A program made the position numbers and the translations under genes. A stretch of DNA of 64,000 nucleotides. Source: Schlesneria sp. DSM 10557 (GTDB lineage: Bacteria > Planctomycetota > Planctomycetia > Planctomycetales > Planctomycetaceae). The notes beneath the pieces were generated by a model, which saw only the letters and a list, made by a program, of their open reading frames with translations, had not been told where the DNA came from and did no database searches. The DNA lies in the NCBI RefSeq assembly GCF_041860085.1, contig NZ_CP124747.1, positions 1,364,001 through 1,428,000 of the forward strand. Direction: 5' to 3'. How positions within the stretch are numbered: the first letter of the stretch is position 1; each line of letters starts with the position of its first letter. Below, in pieces: positions 40,356 through 49,374 of this stretch.

Positions 40356-41642
40356 CTAAAGAGTCGGTAATTCAAATCCCTTGCGGCGAGCACGAGTCAG
40401 GTACTCGTTCGCGGACTTGTCGTCCGCGAACTGTTCCTTGACGGGGTCCCAGCGGAGGGGACGTCCAGCCGCACGAGTGATGTTCGCCAGATGACAGACA
40501 GTGACAGACCGGTGGCCGATTTCGACATCGGCAACGGGTCTCTTTCGAGAACGAATACAATCGAGCCAGTCCTGCATATGCCACCGTGCCTGCCAGAGGG
40601 CAAGATTGTCACTCCATTTCCGTTCTTCCTCGTCGACGTCGACCATCTTCTTCAGATTCTCGGCGATCTCCGGGGGATTGGACGCGAACTTGTTTCGATT
40701 GATCTCCAGCTTTCCTTTTTCGCCGATAAAGATTGCCCCACCCATAGGCCCTCGACCGGGCTCGATCACGAAGTGAACCTCGATCCCGTTGGCGTACTTC
40801 ATGAAGACTTGCCCGTTGGGACCTTCTGATAAGGGTTTCAGTTCAACCGGACCAGTGTTATCCATCCCCAGCGCCCATTGAATCTGGTCGACTCCGTGAG
40901 CACCCCAGTTGGTCATTTCTCCGCCGGCAAAGTCACGCCAGCGCATCCACGACATCCACTCGGGATTAAAGGGGCGCGATTCCGCCTGATTGAGCCACAT
41001 GTTCCAGTCGAGTCCCTCGGGAACGTCGACCGCGTCAGGTGTTTTTGCGGGCGAGCCTTCCGGTCCGCCATAGTTAATGGCCTGCACTTTCAGGATTTTT
41101 CCGAGTCCACCACTCCGGATAAACTCCCATGCGATCCGATTCATCGCCATCGACCGCTGCTGCGAACCGACCTGCAGGACACGTTCCGTTTTGCGGACCG
41201 CGTTCACCAGGGCCCGACCTTCGCTGACATAAAGCGTCAAAGGCTTTTCGGCGTAGACGTCCTTCCCCGCCTGACAGGCATGAATGCACGGCAGGACTCG
41301 TTGAAATTCGCCTGTCGCGACAATCACAGCGTCAATATCTTTTCGATCGAGGAGTCGCTGATAATCCTGATAGACGGGCCAGGCCCCATTCTGTTTTTCT
41401 TTAAACTTCTCGGCCCGCGCCCGATTGCAGTCACACAGCGCCACGATCTTCGCAGACTCGGGTAGCTGCTGCAGCAGGAGGGAGGCTCGTCCACCAACGC
41501 CGATGGCCCCGACGCGAATTTCTTCGTTCACACCCAACCGGTCCAGCGCGCCCACAGACCGGGTGACGGTACCGAGAGCGACTGAAGAGGCGACGGCCCC
41601 GAGAAATTGCCGGCGAGATGCTGCTTGCGGACGTGAAACCAT
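40356..41642 (-). CDS. Tat-exported Gfo/Idh/MocA family oxidoreductase
   Basis: 428 residues: a Tat signal (SRRQFLG, 9-15), a Rossmann fold with VGAIGVGGRASLLL and ALCDCNRARAEKF, the family motif YAEKPLTLYVSEG, and a C-terminal domain with GGEMTNWGAHGVDQIQWALG. That last motif is typical of the large planctomycete subfamily related to glycosidase-like and inositol dehydrogenase-like enzymes. ATG 41642 has AGGTGG upstream and places the Tat motif at the N-terminus. It is convergent with the propeller-cytochrome gene. The substrate is unknown; a sugar is likely from the family. Confidence 0.92.
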   Translation of the reverse strand: MVSRPQAASRRQFLGAVASSVALGTVTRSVGALDRLGVNEEIRVGAIGVGGRASLLLQQLPESAKIVALCDCNRARAEKFKEKQNGAWPVYQDYQRLLDRKDIDAVIVATGEFQRVLPCIHACQAGKDVYAEKPLTLYVSEGRALVNAVRKTERVLQVGSQQRSMAMNRIAWEFIRSGGLGKILKVQAINYGGPEGSPAKTPDAVDVPEGLDWNMWLNQAESRPFNPEWMSWMRWRDFAGGEMTNWGAHGVDQIQWALGMDNTGPVELKPLSEGPNGQVFMKYANGIEVHFVIEPGRGPMGGAIFIGEKGKLEINRNKFASNPPEIAENLKKMVDVDEEERKWSDNLALWQARWHMQDWLDCIRSRKRPVADVEIGHRSVTVCHLANITRAAGRPLRWDPVKEQFADDKSANEYLTRARRKGFELPTL

Positions 41643-42183
41643 TCCGGCCACCTTTCGAGCCAACAGGCGATACGCAATCGACGGATCTCATCACTGTCCG
41701 CAAGGAAAGCGGACGAGTGTCTACAAATACAGACAGGTCAAATGGAGAGATGTGTTTCGATTCAGTCTACAACTTCGAACAGTCGAACGGCAATCAATCG
41801 ACGGTGTGGGGTCCCGCGAAATGACCGATGTAAGTTAGACCCCGCTCGCAAGTCATCGCCGTTACCGTTCCGCATCCCCACGCTGCCACCTGACAGCGTG
41901 GCCCCCACCGGGACGCGGCTGGATTGCGCTCGATTTCGGCGTCGGGGATCCTGTTGTCGCATTCAAATGAGCGCAGGAACCGCGACCGAAGGGAGCAATG
42001 GTCCCGATGCTGTCCCTCATGCCTCTCTGGTCTGTTACGAATCAGTTTCGAACCTGAACATCGTGCGAGCAGAAGGGATCTCCACACTGCGGCACTGAGT
42101 TAGCTCATCGGTACGACAATTGCGACTCTTCCGACCCCAGGAAAAATACTCCCATCGAGCGGGCTGCACAGAGGAGAGAGACA
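41643..42183. other. Intergenic region upstream of the stress-type genes
   Basis: No gene seen. It contains an exact 8-bp hairpin, CCACGCTG (41878-41885) with CAGCGTGG (41894-41901). GAGGAGAGAG (42171-42180) is the ribosome-binding site of the gene at 42184. Promoters for the divergent oxidoreductase and the stress-type genes must lie here; I cannot place them. Confidence 0.5.
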
Positions 42184-42690
42184 ATGAATCCAATCGTCCA
42201 GGCTAACGAGTCGGTTGTCGGCGTCTTCGATACACTCGAGGCTGCACAGGATGCCATTAACGATCTGAAGCGTGGGGGTTTCACCGAAGCGCATCTTGGC
42301 TTTGCAGCCCCCTCGGAAGAATCTACGACGACCTTTACCGATGATGCAGCCAAGACTGCGGCCGCCGGTGCCGCAACGGGACTGGGTGCAGGAGCCCTCT
42401 GGGGGCTGGCGATTCTGGGAGGAATCCTCCCTGGAATCGGCCCGGCTCTCGTCGGTGGAACCCTGACGGCCGTTCTCTCCAGTGCGGCCGTCGGTGCGGG
42501 ATCAGGAGGACTCCTGGGAGCACTGATCGGGCTCGGCTTCACAAACGAAGATGCCCAGATGGTAGAGGATGAGTTCCAGGCCGGCAAAGTGGTCGTGACC
42601 GTCACTGCGGGTGATCGAGCAGACACGGCACGGGCCATCATTGAACACCGCCGCCAGGTCGAAGCGGGCGCGACAACGTCGGCTGTCTGA
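42184..42690 (+). CDS. General-stress-type protein with glycine-rich hydrophobic core
   Basis: 168 residues. The N-terminal 45 residues (VVGVFDTLEAAQDAINDLKR, GGFTEAHLGFA) match the domain of YflT/GSP17M-like general stress proteins. Residues 55-120 are rich in Gly and Ala (LGALIGLGFTNEDAQ at the end), like a glycine-zipper membrane or aggregation segment. The C-terminus repeats the soluble type (AGKVVVTVTAGDRADTARAI). A strong GAGGAGAGAG ribosome-binding site lies upstream. It begins a set of three small genes ending at the hairpin at 43284, probably one stress-induced transcript. Confidence 0.8.
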   Translation: MNPIVQANESVVGVFDTLEAAQDAINDLKRGGFTEAHLGFAAPSEESTTTFTDDAAKTAAAGAATGLGAGALWGLAILGGILPGIGPALVGGTLTAVLSSAAVGAGSGGLLGALIGLGFTNEDAQMVEDEFQAGKVVVTVTAGDRADTARAIIEHRRQVEAGATTSAV

Positions 42691-42763
42691 AGTACGTGTC
42701 GCCACGACGTTCACTGTCGTTTTGCCGGATTGCGGCACAAACCATGTTGGAAAGGAATAAAAA

Positions 42764-42961
42764 GTGAGTACTCAACAAGAGCCACCACGAGAAGGGAAAG
42801 CGATGGTTGATCCTCGGAACCTGCCCGGTAATGACTGTTGTTCCCCACCGCAACAACCGGGTCAGTCTAGTCAGAACGCAAAAGATAACTCAGCGCGTGG
42901 GCGGACGGATGAGAAACCGACAGAAGCTGCGGAAGGGAAGAAGCCCATTACGGCACCCTGA
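42764..42961 (+). CDS. Small hydrophilic protein
   Basis: 65 residues starting at GTG 42764 with AAAGGA at 42751-42756. The protein is almost wholly polar (PPREGKAMVDPRNLPGNDCC, then many Gln, Ser, Lys, Glu), with one Cys pair and no hydrophobic core. I do not recognise it. It lies 73 bases after the general-stress-type gene and 51 before another small hydrophilic gene, which supports a real member of a stress group rather than a chance frame. Confidence 0.55.
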   Translation: MSTQQEPPREGKAMVDPRNLPGNDCCSPPQQPGQSSQNAKDNSARGRTDEKPTEAAEGKKPITAP

Positions 42962-43012
42962 ATGCGGTGTGCGTTGGGATTCCGTTTAATCAATCAAGAG
43001 AGAGGACTTCCG

Positions 43013-43225
43013 ATGACCAATCCGACTCCGACGCAGTCCGATACCAAACAGACCCCGAAACAAAAACCCGAGCGTACCACCGAGCGTGAGCCCGATTCCG
43101 TGGAAGATGTTCCCGCCGTTGACCGGGGTGAGCGTATTGCGACTGGAAAGGGGATCGCACGAGGTGGCAAAGACTCGGGGTTCGTTCCCGGTGCCGATCC
43201 GCAACCTCCTGATGGGTCGAAGTAG
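43013..43225 (+). CDS. Small hydrophilic protein
   Basis: 70 residues, starting at ATG 43013 behind GAGAGAGGAC. The frame is open from 42962, but the start with the ribosome-binding site is clear. The composition is very polar (TQSDTKQTPKQKPERTTERE), with a Gly-rich end (GKGIARGGKDSGFVPGADP). It is probably disordered and perhaps a hydrophilin-like stress protein. A strong hairpin follows 58 bases after its stop. Confidence 0.55.
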   Translation: MTNPTPTQSDTKQTPKQKPERTTEREPDSVEDVPAVDRGERIATGKGIARGGKDSGFVPGADPQPPDGSK

Positions 43226-43283
43226 ACCTCTGCACATGAATGTAGGTATCTCTGAAGTCAGAGTGAGCGTGATGAAGCAGGTG

Positions 43284-43320
43284 GCCGCGGAGCTGTTGAT
43301 TAAACAGCTCCGCGCGGCCC
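43284..43320 (+). terminator. Strong hairpin ending the stress-type gene set
   Basis: GGCCGCGGAGCTGTT (43284-43298) pairs with AACAGCTCCGCGCGGCC (43304-43320), with one small bulge and a 5-base loop. A T-rich stretch (GATTTTTG, 43326-43333) follows after five bases. Confidence 0.75.
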
Positions 43321-43333
43321 CGTTGATTTTTGA

Positions 43334-43822
43334 GGCCTGCGAGCAGCGCAACCCGCTACGTCCGGTGTGAGGCACTTGTACTAGGCGCTGTGTCATCTGG
43401 CGATCGCACCTCTCTCAGCAATCGATGTCTCCCAAGGCCGCGGTACTAATATGACGCCGCTTTCCAACGCGGCGGCCTCTGGCGATAGTCGCTGACGAGC
43501 TTCGCGTAATCTGTCCCCTATCCCGATCGGTATGTCGGAACGAAACGCGGGGATTTCTTGAGGGCCCTACGGATCCGTCCGACCGCGTGCGTTCAAAGAA
43601 CGTTTTCTGCGGACTTCCGATATTTTACGACGACTTCCATCGGGTCCGGTTGACCTGCAGTTTTAACAGCCTGATGATCCTGACCGGCGGACGTAGAAAA
43701 TGGTCTGCAAAGTGGCTATAGAGGTTAGCTTGGTCGAGGAAACATGTGAGTCTGTTGCAGGCTATGATTACGGGTCCGGTCCTTGAGATCCGCGTCGGGC
43801 ACTTGATTAACTGAAGGTCTCT
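43334..43822. other. Intergenic region before the catabolic island
   Basis: No gene seen. A small exact hairpin, CGCCGC (43455-43460) with GCGGCG (43469-43474), is present. GAAGG at 43813-43817 is the ribosome-binding site for the enolase-superfamily gene at 43823. This stretch marks the left border of the island; I see no integrase, tRNA or direct-repeat boundary in it. Confidence 0.45.
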
Positions 43823-44938
43823 ATGAAAATCGAACGCATCGAAACGATTCCCGTCGAGATTCCCCTCAAAGAAGGGTTTTCAACGAAGACCGCTCACGGC
43901 GTGCACGCGGTTTCCAACTATGTCATCGTTCGTGTGCACACCGACGAGGGGTTAGTGGGATTGGGGGAAGCGACCGTAGCGCCGCGCTGGACAGGTGAGA
44001 CGAGTGCCACCTGTATCAGCGTGATCGAGCAGCTACTGGCGCCGGCAGTGATCGGACAAAATCCACTCGATATTACGCGACTTCGGCATCGCATGGATCG
44101 CGTCGTCAAACTGAATCCCTTTACCAAAGCCGCCATCGAAATGGCACTCTGGGATATCGCCGGAAAAGCGGCGAATATGCCGATCTGCCAGCTCCTGGGG
44201 GGACCCGTTCGCGAGAAGATGCGGATCAAGTTAGTGATCGGAGCTCTCGACATTCCGACCGCGGTTCAGCTTGCAGAACGCTTTCTGAATATGGGTGTCA
44301 CCTGCCTGAAGGTAAAGACCGGCATCAACGCAGAAGATGATATCGCTCGGGTTCGGGCTGTGCGGGAAGTTGCCGGGCCCAATATTCCCATCACGATTGA
44401 TTCCAACTGCGGCTGGAACATCACGACCGCCCGCCACACACTGCAGCGGATGGCTGACCTCAATATCCTGCTCGCGGAACAACCGATTCCGCCGAACGAC
44501 CCTGCTGCGATGGGGGCGCTGCGTGCTTCGGTCCCCATGCCGATTATGGCGGATGAAAGCGTGTTTACGCTGACGGATGCCTGGAATGTCTGCGCGGCAG
44601 GCGGAGCAGATATCCTGAGTGTTTATCCTGGAAAGCATGGGGGGATTGCCGGAACTGTCGAAATCGTCAATGTCGCCAAGGCCGCCGGGATCTCTTGCGC
44701 GATTGGCAGTAACCTGGAACTGGGGATCGCAACGGCAGCAATGCTTCACTTGGCCGCCGCATTGCCGACGATCGAAAGCGAAACGTACCCCGCCGACCTT
44801 GTCGGTCCTATTTACCATCAGGCCGATCTCTTGACCGAACCGTTGGAACTCGGTCCTCCCGCTGCGGTTTGTCCTATGGGTCCTGGCCTCGGCGTGACGC
44901 TGGATGAGAAACAACTCCAGAAGTGGCGCGTCGGTTGA
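43823..44938 (+). CDS. Enolase-superfamily enzyme, MLE subgroup (copy 1)
   Basis: 371-residue enzyme of the mandelate racemase/muconate lactonizing group. The capping domain has GLGEATVAPRWTGET (47-60). The barrel has all expected ligands and bases: K163-x-K165 in LKVKTG, metal ligands D193 (IDSN), E219 (AEQP) and D244 (ADES), and the opposite lysine K271 in YPGKHGG. A K-x-K plus late K pattern belongs to the MLE subgroup (cycloisomerases, dipeptide epimerases, N-acylamino acid racemases), so the enzyme abstracts a proton next to a carboxylate. A second copy is at 50538-51677. ATG 43823 has GAAGG five bases upstream. It converges on the amidohydrolase gene. Confidence 0.9.
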   Translation: MKIERIETIPVEIPLKEGFSTKTAHGVHAVSNYVIVRVHTDEGLVGLGEATVAPRWTGETSATCISVIEQLLAPAVIGQNPLDITRLRHRMDRVVKLNPFTKAAIEMALWDIAGKAANMPICQLLGGPVREKMRIKLVIGALDIPTAVQLAERFLNMGVTCLKVKTGINAEDDIARVRAVREVAGPNIPITIDSNCGWNITTARHTLQRMADLNILLAEQPIPPNDPAAMGALRASVPMPIMADESVFTLTDAWNVCAAGGADILSVYPGKHGGIAGTVEIVNVAKAAGISCAIGSNLELGIATAAMLHLAAALPTIESETYPADLVGPIYHQADLLTEPLELGPPAAVCPMGPGLGVTLDEKQLQKWRVG

Positions 44939-45202
44939 AGGCGGATTTCTCGATGGGCGAACGGATATCGGCCAACGAATTAAGTCGCCAAATAGACGAT
45001 GGGACTGGCAGGCGGTGCTCGCCGGTCCCACGATCTTCGACGGATTGGAAGTCTCGGCTTTAAGACATCGCAATTTTCAGCTAAGACCGAGCCTGCGCCG
45101 CAAAACAAGCGCTCGACCGGGATGACGCTGTCACTAGCGCATGGCACTCAGACCAGATACGGGTCATTCTCGTATCCGCTCTGAATGCTGTCCGTCGCTG
45201 CC

Positions 45203-46051
45203 TTAGTTCAGTCCCAGCAACGGCAGGCTATCCCGGTCGATGAGTCGCTCAATCGCTGCCTCGTTCAGACGGGGCAGGGCAGTCCCCTCCAGCATCTTGT
45301 TGAGGTTGCGGAGGCCGTCAAGAGTCGCCTTAACAGTAGTGAAAGGATAGTCGGTGCCAAACAACAACTTGTCCCAGACCCCGTATTCCTGCACGAGCAT
45401 CAGGCTGTGGTAGAACTGGAAAGGACGGTAGTGAAGAGCGGAAATATCCGCGTACAAGTGAGGATGCTTACGAATCACTGCAATACATTCTCCCTCGTAA
45501 GGGTGCCCCAGGTGAGCCAGAATCATGCGGACTTCAGGATACTTCGTGGCAACGGGATCGAGATGTCGAGGGAGAGTGCATTCGATCGGCGCCTGTGAGA
45601 TAAACGTCGTGCCGGTATGGAGCAGAACGGGCAGGCGGTGTTTCTCAGCGTATTTCCAGAGTGGATCGAGTCGTTCGTCCTGAGGCAGGAAACCGGCATA
45701 CATCGGCATCAGCTTGATCCCTCGCAGGCCAAGTTCCTGATGTCCAAAATGCATCTCCTTCTCCCAGCCTGGCTGATTCGGATCAAGCGAAAGGAAGCCA
45801 ATCAACTGTTCAGGGTGAGCCGCGACATAATCGTGAATATCCCGATCATCGACCCAGAGGCCTGACAACTGTGCCTTGCCTCCAAAAACGATGGATCTCA
45901 CGCCGGGCACGGACTGGCGCTGATAGTCTTCAAAGCGCACGGTCAAATCCATTTCGACCCCGGCTTTGGCACGTTTTGCCTGCTGGCGAAAATCATCCTG
46001 AAAGTGATCGGGATAGCGCCAGAAGTGGCTATGGACGTCAATGAGTGGCAT
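45203..46051 (-). CDS. Amidohydrolase-2 (COG2159) family enzyme (copy 1)
   Basis: 282-residue metal-dependent hydrolase or decarboxylase of the amidohydrolase superfamily. Motifs in order: DVHSHFW with the HxH metal pair (5-11), GLRGIKLMPMYAGF, LLHTGTTF, ILAHLGHPYEGE and LLFGTDYPF with the catalytic Asp. COG2159 members include lactone hydrolases and non-oxidative decarboxylases. The start lies inside the end of the MFS gene (14-base overlap) with GGAGAA eight bases upstream, so transporter and enzyme are made together. A paralogue at 58123-59019 shares the HxxLYAxxSALHYRP segment. Confidence 0.9.
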   Translation of the reverse strand: MPLIDVHSHFWRYPDHFQDDFRQQAKRAKAGVEMDLTVRFEDYQRQSVPGVRSIVFGGKAQLSGLWVDDRDIHDYVAAHPEQLIGFLSLDPNQPGWEKEMHFGHQELGLRGIKLMPMYAGFLPQDERLDPLWKYAEKHRLPVLLHTGTTFISQAPIECTLPRHLDPVATKYPEVRMILAHLGHPYEGECIAVIRKHPHLYADISALHYRPFQFYHSLMLVQEYGVWDKLLFGTDYPFTTVKATLDGLRNLNKMLEGTALPRLNEAAIERLIDRDSLPLLGLN

Positions 46052-47387
46052 TCGCGAGTTCTCCGATTTCTTCTGGGGGTTCTACGGGGACGAACCTGAA
46101 ATTTGCCCAGAGCAACCCCGCTACGATCAGCACACCAATATCAATATAGAAGATGGGATCCCATTGAACGCGCCCCGTATAGCCGTGCTTTCCCAGCCAG
46201 TCCGCGATACTACCAACCAGGTACTGAGAACTCAGTCCTCCAAAGACTCCTGCAGAATTCATTAATCCGAACAGTGCTCCCACGTGTCTGCCGCTGATGC
46301 CGATTGCACAGGACCACCAGAGAGGTTGAGTCGACTGGGTCAGAAAGCAGGAAAGCGAACAACAGGTCGCAGCGAGCCAGGGCTCGCGACTCATTAAAGC
46401 GAAGCTGAGACAGACGGCGGCAGCGAAGAATGCGGTCCCTGCAAAGATTCGCTGACGTCCCTGGTGGCCGGCCCCCAGGAGACGATCGAGAATAATACCG
46501 CCGAAGAACGTTCCCACTGCCGAAGAAGCAAGGACCGTCGAAGCCATCCAGCCAGCCTGAATTTGATCGACGCCCCGGCCTTTGACCAGATAGGTCGGGA
46601 ACCATGAAAAATAAATGTAACTGTTAAATGTGCCGAAGACCATAATGAGACTTAAGAACCAGATGCTTGGATTTTTCGCAACGAGTTCCCAGGGGATCGC
46701 AGTATGGACATTCTGGGAGGTCGCTCTTCTGCCAATCAGTTCGACCTCTGCCGCGTTCACTCCCCAATGCTTTGCCGGATCATCACGAAACCACAACCAG
46801 AAGCCGACCGCCCAGACCACCCCGACGGCCCCGAACAGGACGAACGTCCATCTCCAACCAAACTGACTGATGAGAATTGCTGCTAGAAAAGGAGCTAATG
46901 CTCCACCAATTTGCGATGCTGCTAACAGAAATCCTTGAGCTCGTCCCCGTTCTTCATCCGGAAACCAGCGCGACATGACCCGGGCGACGTTGGGAAAGGC
47001 TCCCGCTTCTCCCGCCCCGAATAAAAACCGTACGACGACCATCATCCACAGGTGTGTGCACGCCCCTGTGAGAGCCGTAAACGCAGACCACCACAACGAG
47101 ATCCGGGTCAGCACGCGACGCCCCCCCAGTACGTCGCCCCATCGTCCCGTCGGAACCTCGAACAGGCCATAGGCCAAAGTGAAGGCCATCAGGACATAGC
47201 TCGTTTGTTCGTTCGAAAGCTCCAAGTCCTGTTGAATAGAGGGGAGTGCCTGCGAAATGCAGATACGATCAAGATACAGCACACCTGACAACAGACACAG
47301 CACGGCTAAAACGACAAATCTCGTACCTGTCGCAGGGGCCGAGTCCACAACTTCGGGAACCGTTGCTTCCGTGACAACATCCGACAT
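46038..47387 (-). CDS. MFS permease, anion:cation symporter type
   Basis: 449-residue, 12-segment major facilitator permease. LYLDRICISQALPSIQQDL, LAYGLFEVPTGRWGDVLGGR and FLFGAGEAGAFPNVARVMSR match the ACS family, which imports organic anions such as hexuronates, glucarate, phthalate and other carboxylates. The frame is open to 47564, but ATG 47387 gives a normal length and has AAGG upstream. It is divergent from the dimethylformamidase-like gene at 47598 with 210 bases between, and overlaps the amidohydrolase gene by 14 bases. It is probably the uptake system of the island and implies an acidic substrate. Confidence 0.9.
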   Translation of the reverse strand: MSDVVTEATVPEVVDSAPATGTRFVVLAVLCLLSGVLYLDRICISQALPSIQQDLELSNEQTSYVLMAFTLAYGLFEVPTGRWGDVLGGRRVLTRISLWWSAFTALTGACTHLWMMVVVRFLFGAGEAGAFPNVARVMSRWFPDEERGRAQGFLLAASQIGGALAPFLAAILISQFGWRWTFVLFGAVGVVWAVGFWLWFRDDPAKHWGVNAAEVELIGRRATSQNVHTAIPWELVAKNPSIWFLSLIMVFGTFNSYIYFSWFPTYLVKGRGVDQIQAGWMASTVLASSAVGTFFGGIILDRLLGAGHQGRQRIFAGTAFFAAAVCLSFALMSREPWLAATCCSLSCFLTQSTQPLWWSCAIGISGRHVGALFGLMNSAGVFGGLSSQYLVGSIADWLGKHGYTGRVQWDPIFYIDIGVLIVAGLLWANFRFVPVEPPEEIGELANATH

Positions 47388-47597
47388 GAGCTGAACCTTG
47401 AAAGAGTGGCCGAGCAGATGGGAAGCCGCTTGGAAAAAGACATGATTCGTCGCTGGCATAAACAAGATCGTTATTGTTACCTTAAGCTCTCCATGCATCA
47501 AGGAACACAACTGCGATTCTGACCTGCGGAACCCGCAACTTCGGATCGCCGTAATCTCGTTCACTACTCCTCCATGCAGATTTTGTGAGCCCGAAAC
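47388..47597. promoter_or_regulatory. Divergent promoter region of the island
   Basis: 210 bases between the permease (minus) and a dimethylformamidase-like gene (plus). It must hold promoters for both. It contains ATCGTTA at 47467-47473, which equals one half-site of the palindrome at 60368-60388 near the GntR gene. A single 7-base match is weak evidence. Confidence 0.4.
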
Positions 47598-49187
47598 ATG
47601 CTGATTGGCTACGTGAGTGACGAACGCTATGTAGCGCTCGCCGACGTTGTGTTAGAATTCGTCAACGAAGACGGTTCGTCTTGGGAAACCCGTTCCAGAG
47701 CCACCGGTTCGGTCCATTTGGACATCCCGGCGGGCAAGTATACGGTCACACTTCAGAAGCCAGGATACGGTGCGAAGCGCAGCCAGGTGAGCGTTCCACT
47801 TCCGGCCCCGCATCAGTTCCGCCTGCTGAGCGATGGATTGAGCGGGTATGCATGGCCAAAGTGGGTGAGAAGCGGCGAATCCAGCGAGTTTCGAGTCCAC
47901 TCCGTCGAACCCTATCAGCTCGAACTCTGGCGATACGGCTGGAAGCCCGAACTCGTCAAGAGCCTCGGCTGGCACGATGAACATGGGCCCCGTGCCACAA
48001 TGCAGGTCACGCCGGATGGTGACTACACACAGACCGGAGTCAAATGGAACAGTGTAGGCTATACAAATGAAGCTCACAAACAGTATGTCGAGGCGCCGGA
48101 GTTATCCGGGCTCTACTATTTTCGTGCGCAGACAGCTTCTGGACTGAAGTTCTCGTTTCCGTGGATTGTGGCGCCTCGTACTCCAGTCGCCCCCCTGGCA
48201 GTCCTTGGAAGCAATCTTACCTGGAACTCCTATAACAGTTTCGGTGGCCGCAGCAATTATATTAATGCAGATAAGCTACCCCCGACACCGACGGTCAATT
48301 CGCGTTACGATCTGGTTCGTTACTGCGATCCGCGGTTCCTCACATGGAACTGGCCATCCTATGCGCCACTGTCGTTTGACCGGCCCGAGCCGTTCAACCA
48401 CATCGACTTTGATACTCAGATCACGGACCCTATTCATGGCCGCCAAGCGTGCCATCTTGCTCCAGCCGAATGGCGATTGCTGGGCTGGCTGGAACGGCAA
48501 GGGCTGGCCTACGACTTTTACGGCGAAACTCAGCTCGATGACGAAACCCTCGATCTGCAGGCTTATCGAGCACTCATCACAGCCGTTCATCCAGAGTACT
48601 GGACACGAAAGATGTATGACCGTGTCAAGAAATGGGTCTTCGAAGAAGGTGGCCGTTTAATCTATCTCGGCGGCAACGGACTGAACTGCGAAGTGACTCT
48701 GCAGGGGTCAGCCATGGTCGTACATAATGGCGAGATTACAGGACTCGATGTTGACGGTGTGGGGGGTGAAAGCCGGCTGGCTCTTCGACATGAATCCGAG
48801 GCAAGTCTTCTCGGAGTTGTCTTCACGCCCACCGGGATCATGACGGGAGCCCCCTACGAGGTCATCGATAATAATCACTGGGCGTTTGATGACACCGGTT
48901 TGAATAATGGTGACTTGTTCGGCACCAGGTCACTGCATATGCGCTGCCCCGGCGGAGCCTCGGGGCACGAGACCGATAAGATTTCGGCGAGTTCTCCAGC
49001 CAATTCCAGGTTGCTGGCCAAAGGACTTAACCCCGATGACGGAGGGGCCGAAATGGTCAATTTCGAGACTTCCAATGGTGGAAGCGTCTTCTCGGTGGGG
49101 TCAATCTCGTGGGTGAGCAGCCTTCCCGTCGATGAACATATCTCGCAGATTACGGAAAATGTCATCCGGCGATTCATTGAAGAGTGA
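47598..49187 (+). CDS. N,N-dimethylformamidase large-subunit-like protein (copy 1)
   Basis: 529 residues. The N-terminal 75 residues form a carboxypeptidase-regulatory-like beta domain (MLIGYVSDERYVALADVVLE, IPAGKYTVTLQKPGYG). The rest matches the dimethylformamidase beta-subunit C-terminal domain: FSFPWIVAP, NSYNSFGGRSNYIN, LLGWLERQGLAYDFY, VHPEYWT, LIYLGGNGLNCEV, PGGASGHETDK. Known dimethylformamidase uses a mononuclear iron held by two Tyr and one Glu; candidates are the Tyr of PEYW and of IYLGG and the Glu of GHETDK, not verified. No signal peptide. The small subunit of the known enzyme is not seen nearby. A paralogue with the same N-terminus is at 54011-55666. Confidence 0.85.
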   Translation: MLIGYVSDERYVALADVVLEFVNEDGSSWETRSRATGSVHLDIPAGKYTVTLQKPGYGAKRSQVSVPLPAPHQFRLLSDGLSGYAWPKWVRSGESSEFRVHSVEPYQLELWRYGWKPELVKSLGWHDEHGPRATMQVTPDGDYTQTGVKWNSVGYTNEAHKQYVEAPELSGLYYFRAQTASGLKFSFPWIVAPRTPVAPLAVLGSNLTWNSYNSFGGRSNYINADKLPPTPTVNSRYDLVRYCDPRFLTWNWPSYAPLSFDRPEPFNHIDFDTQITDPIHGRQACHLAPAEWRLLGWLERQGLAYDFYGETQLDDETLDLQAYRALITAVHPEYWTRKMYDRVKKWVFEEGGRLIYLGGNGLNCEVTLQGSAMVVHNGEITGLDVDGVGGESRLALRHESEASLLGVVFTPTGIMTGAPYEVIDNNHWAFDDTGLNNGDLFGTRSLHMRCPGGASGHETDKISASSPANSRLLAKGLNPDDGGAEMVNFETSNGGSVFSVGSISWVSSLPVDEHISQITENVIRRFIEE

Positions 49188-49374
49188 AAGCAGCTGGACC
49201 AGATCCGCGGAATCAACAACTGCCACGGACGATACAGAATCGGATGAATCGCGCCGTTTACGTGGGGTGACCGAAGCGTATGCACGGCATCCATGTCTCA
49301 CGAACGCACTTCTGATCAGACTGACAGCAGGCCCAAGTCGAGGCCGCTCTTGTTCATTGTTTCATGAGATCAAC

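Noticed and set aside
43455-43474. 6-bp GC hairpin as a terminator
   Set aside because: Short stem without a T-tract, 230 bases from any gene end.
43334-43822. Possible attachment site or integration border of the catabolic island
   Set aside because: No tRNA, integrase, transposase or matching direct repeats were seen at either end.
45156-45176. GATACG/CGTATC inverted pair between convergent genes
   Set aside because: Only six base pairs and no T-run; too weak to call.
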